From contig CAMFPJ010000017.1 of the NCBI GenBank assembly GCA_945971755.1, forward strand, positions 1-17,932: DNA of 17,932 nt, given 5' to 3'. The notes below the pieces were generated by a model. That model searched no databases. It was given only the letters and a program-made list of their open reading frames with translations, and was not told the origin of the DNA. The translations under genes and the position numbers were made by a program. This document shows, one piece after another, positions 14,518-17,932 of the stretch (position 1 is its first letter; every line of letters starts with the position of its first letter). The DNA is from an uncultured Clostridia bacterium. Its GTDB lineage: Bacteria > Bacillota > Clostridia > Oscillospirales > Acutalibacteraceae.

Positions 14518-15465
14518 ATGGAAATATTAAAATTAAAGCCTATTTTCAAAGACTATATTTGGGGAGGAAACAGACTTCGTACCGAGTTCGGTTTTGAAAG
14601 TGACTATGACATTATGGCAGAGGCATGGATGCTCGCGTCAAGAGAAGACGGTGAAAATACGGTTATCGGCGGAAAATTTGACAAAATGCCTTTTTCAAAA
14701 GTAATTGAAGAGAATCCTGACTTTGTTGGTACACGCGGAAAGGATTTTCCTTTTTTCCCTCTTCTGATTAAGCTTATTGATGCTAAAAATGACTTATCCG
14801 TTCAAGTTCACCCTAATGATGAATACGCTATGAAAACAAAAGGCGAATTCGGTAAAACAGAGTGTTGGTATATTCTGGACTGTGATGAAGACGCCGAGAT
14901 TATTTTTGGTTTTAACAAAGAAATTTCAAGTGAAGAATTCAAAAAATCTGTTGCAGACAAAACCTTCTTAAAATATGTAAACCGTGAAAAGGTAAAAAAA
15001 GGAGATCTGTTCTTTATTGAAGCCGGTACACTCCATGCAATCGGCAAAGGAATTTTACTTGCTGAAATTCAGCAGAATTCAAATATTACTTACAGGGTTT
15101 ACGACTACGGAAGACTGGGTACAGACGGAAAACCTCGTCCGCTTCATGTTAAAAATGCTATTGAAGTTACAAATTGCATTCCACCAAAAAAAGAAGCAAA
15201 ATGTGCCGGTGAAATTAAAAAATTCGACAATTACTCAAAGCAATCACTTGTTAATTGTGACTTATTCATTGCCGACAAATATACTGTAAACGGTCAATTT
15301 GCTTTAGAGGCTGATGAGTCATCTTTTCTCTCAATTTTAATTACGGACGGAAACGGAAGAATTGAAAATATTGATGTTAAAAAAGGCGACAGTTTATTTG
15401 TGCCTGCATCATTCGGTAAATTCACACTTAACGGAAATTTTGATATGATAGTATCGAGGGTATAA
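14518..15465 (+). CDS. manA: Class I mannose-6-phosphate isomerase
   Basis: Interconverts mannose 6-phosphate and fructose 6-phosphate in the cytoplasm, either for mannose use or for GDP-mannose supply. It is a cupin-type zinc enzyme. The ligands appear in VQVHPNDE (Gln96, His98), KTECWYIL (Glu115) and EAGTLHAIG (His173). The catalytic arginine is Arg193 in NITYRVYDYGR. At 315 residues it is the short Firmicutes form. The ATG at 14518 has GGAG 8 nt upstream. An in-frame GTG at 14509 lies within that ribosome binding site and is rejected. Its stop abuts the next gene's ATG, so the two are co-transcribed. Confidence 0.94.
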   Translation: MEILKLKPIFKDYIWGGNRLRTEFGFESDYDIMAEAWMLASREDGENTVIGGKFDKMPFSKVIEENPDFVGTRGKDFPFFPLLIKLIDAKNDLSVQVHPNDEYAMKTKGEFGKTECWYILDCDEDAEIIFGFNKEISSEEFKKSVADKTFLKYVNREKVKKGDLFFIEAGTLHAIGKGILLAEIQQNSNITYRVYDYGRLGTDGKPRPLHVKNAIEVTNCIPPKKEAKCAGEIKKFDNYSKQSLVNCDLFIADKYTVNGQFALEADESSFLSILITDGNGRIENIDVKKGDSLFVPASFGKFTLNGNFDMIVSRV

Positions 15466-16650
15466 ATGATTTCTTACACAAGGACAAAACTTTCTTGCTA
15501 CACTGGTTACTTTGTGCAGGCAATAATTAACAATCTTCCTCCCCTGCTTTTTGTTGTTTTTTCGGAGCAGTACGGAATCGGTCTTAAAAAACTTTCAGTT
15601 TTAATTACTGTCAATTTTTTGTCACAAACTTTTGTTGACTTATTCTCAGTTAAATTCGCCGATAAAATAGGTTATAAATTCCTTTCGGTATTTTCACAGG
15701 CAGTTACAACTGTCGGTCTTTTATGCCTTGGTGTTTTGCCCAGATTTATCGACCCGTTTTTCGGAATTCTAATTGCCATAATTCTTAACGCGGTCGGCAG
15801 CGGACTGATGGAAGTTATAATCAGCCCTATGATTGAGGCAATTCCCGGAGATAAAAAGACTTCGCAAATGGCTTTTCTTCATTCATTTTACTGTTGGGGT
15901 CAAGTATTCGTAGTCATTTTTACTACTCTGGGAGTAAAAATCATTGGTAGAAATTCTTGGTATTTGCTACCGATTTTTTGGGCGATACTTCCTTTGATTA
16001 ACACAGTTTCTTTTGTTACTTGCAAAACACCGAAAAACTTAACTCCCGAGGAAAAAACTCCGGTCGGTAATTTAGTTTTCAAAAAAGCATTTATTTTAAC
16101 TGCGATTATTATGCTTTGCTCCGGCGCATCTGAACTTGGCATGTCACAATGGAGTTCATACTTTGCCGAAACGGGACTTCACGTTACAAAAGAAATAGGT
16201 GATATACTCGGTCCCTGTTTGTTTGCGGTGCTTATGGGACTTGGCAGAATTTTATTTGGTATTTTTGGTGAGAAAATAAATATTAAACTTGCCCTTGGAC
16301 TTTCAGCAATATTTTGCACTATCAGCTACTTTGCAGTATCAGTATCAAGCAACGCTTATGTTTCACTTATTTTCTGTGCGTTAACAGGACTCTGGATAAG
16401 TATGATGTGGCCCGGAACATTCAGTTTAGCATCAAGAACTTTCCCCGGTGGCGGAAACAGTATGTTTGGTCTGTTGGCACTTACCGGTGATGTCGGCTGT
16501 ATGTCCGGTCCGTGGTTTATTTCTTTTGCTGCTTTGCATATTTGTGAAAATGACCTAAAAAGCGGTATTGGGTTTGGAGCATTGTTCCCCATAGTTATGA
16601 TTATTTCATTATTACTGTTATTGCCTAAAAAAACTATTGACAATAAATAG
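15466..16650 (+). CDS. MFS transporter, probable sugar permease
   Basis: A 394-residue protein of about 12 hydrophobic segments, in the layout of the major facilitator superfamily. Features include the loop FADKIGYKFLS between helices 2 and 3 (variant of motif A), a central basic loop near 190-205 (CKTPKNLTPEEKTP), a conserved SELGMSQWSSYF after helix 7 and GRILFGIFGEKI after helix 8. The SELGMSQW and GRILFG motifs resemble fucose/glucose permease-like MFS proteins. The ATG directly follows the manA stop, with GAGGG about 5 nt upstream. Linkage to manA suggests a hexose substrate, possibly mannose, but specificity cannot be read from sequence. The final codons contain the -35 box of the ribU promoter. 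Confidence 0.85.
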   Translation: MISYTRTKLSCYTGYFVQAIINNLPPLLFVVFSEQYGIGLKKLSVLITVNFLSQTFVDLFSVKFADKIGYKFLSVFSQAVTTVGLLCLGVLPRFIDPFFGILIAIILNAVGSGLMEVIISPMIEAIPGDKKTSQMAFLHSFYCWGQVFVVIFTTLGVKIIGRNSWYLLPIFWAILPLINTVSFVTCKTPKNLTPEEKTPVGNLVFKKAFILTAIIMLCSGASELGMSQWSSYFAETGLHVTKEIGDILGPCLFAVLMGLGRILFGIFGEKINIKLALGLSAIFCTISYFAVSVSSNAYVSLIFCALTGLWISMMWPGTFSLASRTFPGGGNSMFGLLALTGDVGCMSGPWFISFAALHICENDLKSGIGFGALFPIVMIISLLLLLPKKTIDNK

Positions 16651-16664
16651 CAAAAGTGTATAAT
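16637..16664 (+). promoter_or_regulatory. Consensus sigma-A promoter of the FMN riboswitch-ribU unit
   Basis: TTGACA (16637-16642), a 16-nt spacer and TATAAT (16659-16664) are perfect consensus boxes. The -35 box lies within the last codons of the MFS gene. Transcription would start near 16671, just before the riboswitch. Confidence 0.85.
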
Positions 16665-16686
16665 AAATACAAATTAAAATTTAGTT

Positions 16687-16792
16687 GTCTTCAGGGCGGA
16701 GTGCAATTCTCCACCGGTGGTTAAAGTCCACGAGCGCAAGCTGAACGGGTGCAATTCCCGTACCGACGGTATAGTCCGGATGAAAGAAGATA
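16687..16792 (+). ncRNA. FMN riboswitch (RFN element)
   Basis: The conserved RFN core is readable: AGGGCGGAGTGCAATTCTCC, then ACCGGTGG and AGTCCACGAGC. Next come GGGTGCAATTCCCG, ACCGACGGTATAGTCCGGATG and the closing AGAAGAT. The closing stem P1 pairs GTCTTC (16687-16692) with GAAGAT (16786-16791). It senses flavin mononucleotide and here precedes a riboflavin transporter gene, so high FMN should lower ribU expression. Confidence 0.97.
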
Positions 16793-16810
16793 CGGCAATG
16801 AGTCGTAACG

Positions 16811-16834
16811 CCCTGCAGTTTTTGCAGGGTTTTT
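16811..16834 (+). terminator. Intrinsic terminator of the FMN riboswitch
   Basis: CCCTGCA (16811-16817) and TGCAGGG (16823-16829) form a 7-bp stem with a 5-nt loop followed by TTTTT. Its 5' strand extended (CGCCCTG, 16809-16815) is fully complementary to CAGGGCG (16692-16698) in the aptamer, giving a possible ligand-free antiterminator. Control is thus likely at premature termination. Confidence 0.88.
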
Positions 16835-16869
16835 CATTTTTGACGGCAACTTAAGAAAGGTGTCAAATT

Positions 16870-17478
16870 ATGAAACAACTTACAAAAACAAAAAAAATCA
16901 ACGTTCGAAAAATTGCAGGAACAGGCGTACTTTCGGCTCTTGCTTATGTACTTATGTTTTTAGAGTTCCCGATTCCGATGTTCATTCCTAATTTTATTAA
17001 ATTTGATGTTTCGGAACTGCCTGCACTTATCGCATCATTTGCATACGGTCCTGTCAGCGGAGTTTTTGTATGCTTAATTAAAAATTTATTAAATCTATTG
17101 ATTAAATCATCGACCGGCGGTGTAGGTGAACTTTCAAACTTTATTTTAGGTGCATTGTTTGTGATACCGGCAGGTATTTTATATAAGTACCGCAAAACAA
17201 GAAGTGCGGCTGCTCTTGGCTCAATTCTCGGTGCTTTACTGAGTGCAATTTTAAGTTTCTTTACAAACTATTACGTTGTTTATCCCATATATACAAAATT
17301 TATGCCAATGGAAGCAATTATCGGTGCTTATAAAGCAATTTTACCGTCCGTTGACAGTCTTAAAGAAGCGCTGATTATTTTCAATGTGCCGTTTACATTT
17401 TGCAAATTTGCGATTGTAACTGTTGTAACATTCATAATTTACAAGCGTATTTCCCCTATTCTTAAAGGAAAAATTTAG
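16870..17478 (+). CDS. ribU: Riboflavin ECF transporter S-component
   Basis: RibU is the membrane substrate-binding subunit that pairs with the shared EcfA-A'-T module to import riboflavin. The 202-residue protein has about six hydrophobic helices and the family pattern FIPNFIKFDVSELPALIASF (near 39-58). YGPVSGVFV, IKNLLNLL and GVGELSNFILGALFVIPAG follow. The basic N-terminus KQLTKTKKINVRKI is typical. The ATG at 16870 follows AAGAAAGG. The FMN riboswitch upstream supports the substrate call strongly. No ECF energizing genes are in the window. Confidence 0.95.
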   Translation: MKQLTKTKKINVRKIAGTGVLSALAYVLMFLEFPIPMFIPNFIKFDVSELPALIASFAYGPVSGVFVCLIKNLLNLLIKSSTGGVGELSNFILGALFVIPAGILYKYRKTRSAAALGSILGALLSAILSFFTNYYVVYPIYTKFMPMEAIIGAYKAILPSVDSLKEALIIFNVPFTFCKFAIVTVVTFIIYKRISPILKGKI

Positions 17479-17501
17479 TTGTCGAAAACTTAAGAATACT
17501 G

Positions 17502-17529
17502 TTGACATTATCACATTTTGTGATAGAAT
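17502..17529 (+). promoter_or_regulatory. Sigma-A promoter of metK with a dyad in its spacer
   Basis: TTGACA (17502-17507), a 16-nt spacer and TAGAAT (17524-17529). TATCACA (17509-17515) and TGTGATA (17519-17525) are perfect inverted arms with a 3-nt centre, filling the spacer and touching the -10 box. This placement suits a repressor site. The regulator is unknown. Confidence 0.8.
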
Positions 17530-17545
17530 ATATCTGAACTTAATA

Positions 17546-17643
17546 TTCCTTATTAAGAGTGGTTTAGGGACAGGCCCTGTGACACCACGGCAACCTGCTT
17601 TTGCAAGGTGCTAATTCCTGCGGATTTTCCGAAAGATAAGGAC
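17546..17643 (+). ncRNA. SAM-I riboswitch (S-box)
   Basis: The conserved S-box core is visible: CTTATTAAGAG, TTAGGGACAGGCCCTGTGA, CCACGGCAACC, AGGTGCTAATTCCTGC and GAAAGATAAG. P1 is formed by CCTTAT (17548-17553) with ATAAGG (17636-17641). It binds S-adenosylmethionine and lies just before metK, whose product makes SAM, giving feedback repression. Confidence 0.97.
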
Positions 17644-17678
17644 TTTTTCAGCGTCCTTGTTTGGGCGCTTATTTTTTT
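17638..17678 (+). terminator. SAM riboswitch expression platform (antiterminator/terminator)
   Basis: The terminator stem is AGCGTCC (17650-17656) with GGGCGCT (17663-17669), followed by TATTTTTTT. The alternative antiterminator pairs AAGGAC (17638-17643) with GTCCTT (17653-17658). AAGG is also the 3' strand of aptamer P1. SAM binding therefore keeps AAGG in P1 and lets the terminator form, while without SAM the antiterminator takes the terminator's 5' arm. The metK ribosome binding site AGGAGG follows at once (17679-17684). Confidence 0.92.
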
Positions 17679-17691
17679 AGGAGGCTTAAAA

Positions 17692-17932
17692 ATGGCAAAA
17701 TTTCTTTTTACTTCAGAATCTGTAACAGAAGGACATCCCGACAAAATCTGTGACAAAATTTCTGATTCTATTCTTGATGCTATGATTGCACAGGACAAAA
17801 TGTCAAGAGTTGCATGCGAAACAACCTGCACAACGGGTCAAGTTCTTGTTATGGGTGAAATTACATCTAAAGCAAACGTTAATATTCCCGAAATCGTTAG
17901 GAATACAATTTGCGAAATCGGTTATGACTCAA
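17692..17932 (+). CDS. metK: S-adenosylmethionine synthetase, 5' part only
   Basis: MetK makes S-adenosylmethionine from methionine and ATP. Only the first 80 residues are in the window. The N-terminus reads MAKFLFTSESVTEGHPDKIC, with the catalytic GHPDK loop at 14-18, followed by DKISDSILDAMI. ETTCTTGQVLVMGEI at 43-57 matches the first conserved region. The ATG has AGGAGG 7 nt upstream, immediately after the riboswitch terminator. The frame is open to the right edge. Confidence 0.97.
   Translation, partial: MAKFLFTSESVTEGHPDKICDKISDSILDAMIAQDKMSRVACETTCTTGQVLVMGEITSKANVNIPEIVRNTICEIGYDS

Noticed and set aside
16356..16643. 95-codon minus-strand open frame
   Set aside because: Antisense to the MFS transporter with no recognisable domain.
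16676..17483. 14-bp direct repeat AAAATTTAGTTGTC at 16676-16689 and 17470-17483, flanking the riboswitch-ribU unit
   Set aside because: A rough estimate from base composition allows a few such 14-base matches by chance in an AT-rich window of this size, and there is no other sign of a mobile cassette.
1..17932. CRISPR arrays, tRNA or rRNA genes, insertion sequences, prophage or defence genes
   Set aside because: Looked for and not seen: no spaced identical repeats, no cloverleaf-like sequence recognised, no transposase or integrase motif in any frame.

Overview
The window reads as chromosomal DNA of a low-GC Gram-positive anaerobe of the Clostridia (Oscillospirales/Ruminococcaceae-like is my guess). 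Evidence: AT-rich codon use, GGAGG-type ribosome binding sites, DUF2953, DUF1385, DUF3343 and VCBS-lipoprotein genes, an ECF-type RibU, and FMN and SAM-I riboswitches. I see no rRNA, tRNA, insertion sequence, phage gene or CRISPR array. Almost everything is ordinary chromosomal content, so the points of interest are gene order and regulatory DNA.

Left block, minus strand, 10264 down to 1. Eleven genes follow each other with gaps of at most about 35 bp or short overlaps, probably as one long transcription unit. In order of transcription they are: cdaA and cdaR (c-di-AMP synthase and its YbbR-domain regulator); a VCBS/FG-GAP repeat lipoprotein; an OmpR-type response regulator; its HAMP histidine kinase; a DUF1385 membrane protein; prmC; an M50 site-2-protease-like metallopeptidase; scpA and scpB (condensin accessory proteins); and a DUF2953 protein that runs off the left edge. 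The unit joins second-messenger synthesis, envelope sensing, release-factor methylation and chromosome segregation. glmM, the usual third gene after cdaA-cdaR, is absent.

Middle block, minus strand, 14245 down to 10370. A MocR-type class I aminotransferase (probable TTG start), a fused IspD-IspF isoprenoid enzyme, a small DUF3343 protein and a class V aminotransferase/cysteine desulfurase. The last two look like a sulfur/selenium-handling pair. A terminator-shaped hairpin lies directly on the ribosome binding site of the DUF3343 gene. A 13-bp perfect inverted repeat followed by a T-run separates this block from cdaA.

Right block, plus strand, 14518 to 17932. After a divergent intergenic region with two promoters and small repeats come manA (mannose-6-phosphate isomerase) and an abutting MFS transporter. 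Next is a consensus promoter, an FMN riboswitch with terminator, and ribU (riboflavin S-component). Last is another strong promoter whose spacer holds a perfect dyad, a SAM-I riboswitch with a readable antiterminator/terminator switch, and the 5' part of metK.

I found no clearly new multi-gene system. The best candidates for a second look are the cdaAR-lipoprotein-two-component cluster, the hairpin over the DUF3343 start, the dyad inside the metK promoter, and a 30-bp element shared by two minus-strand leaders.
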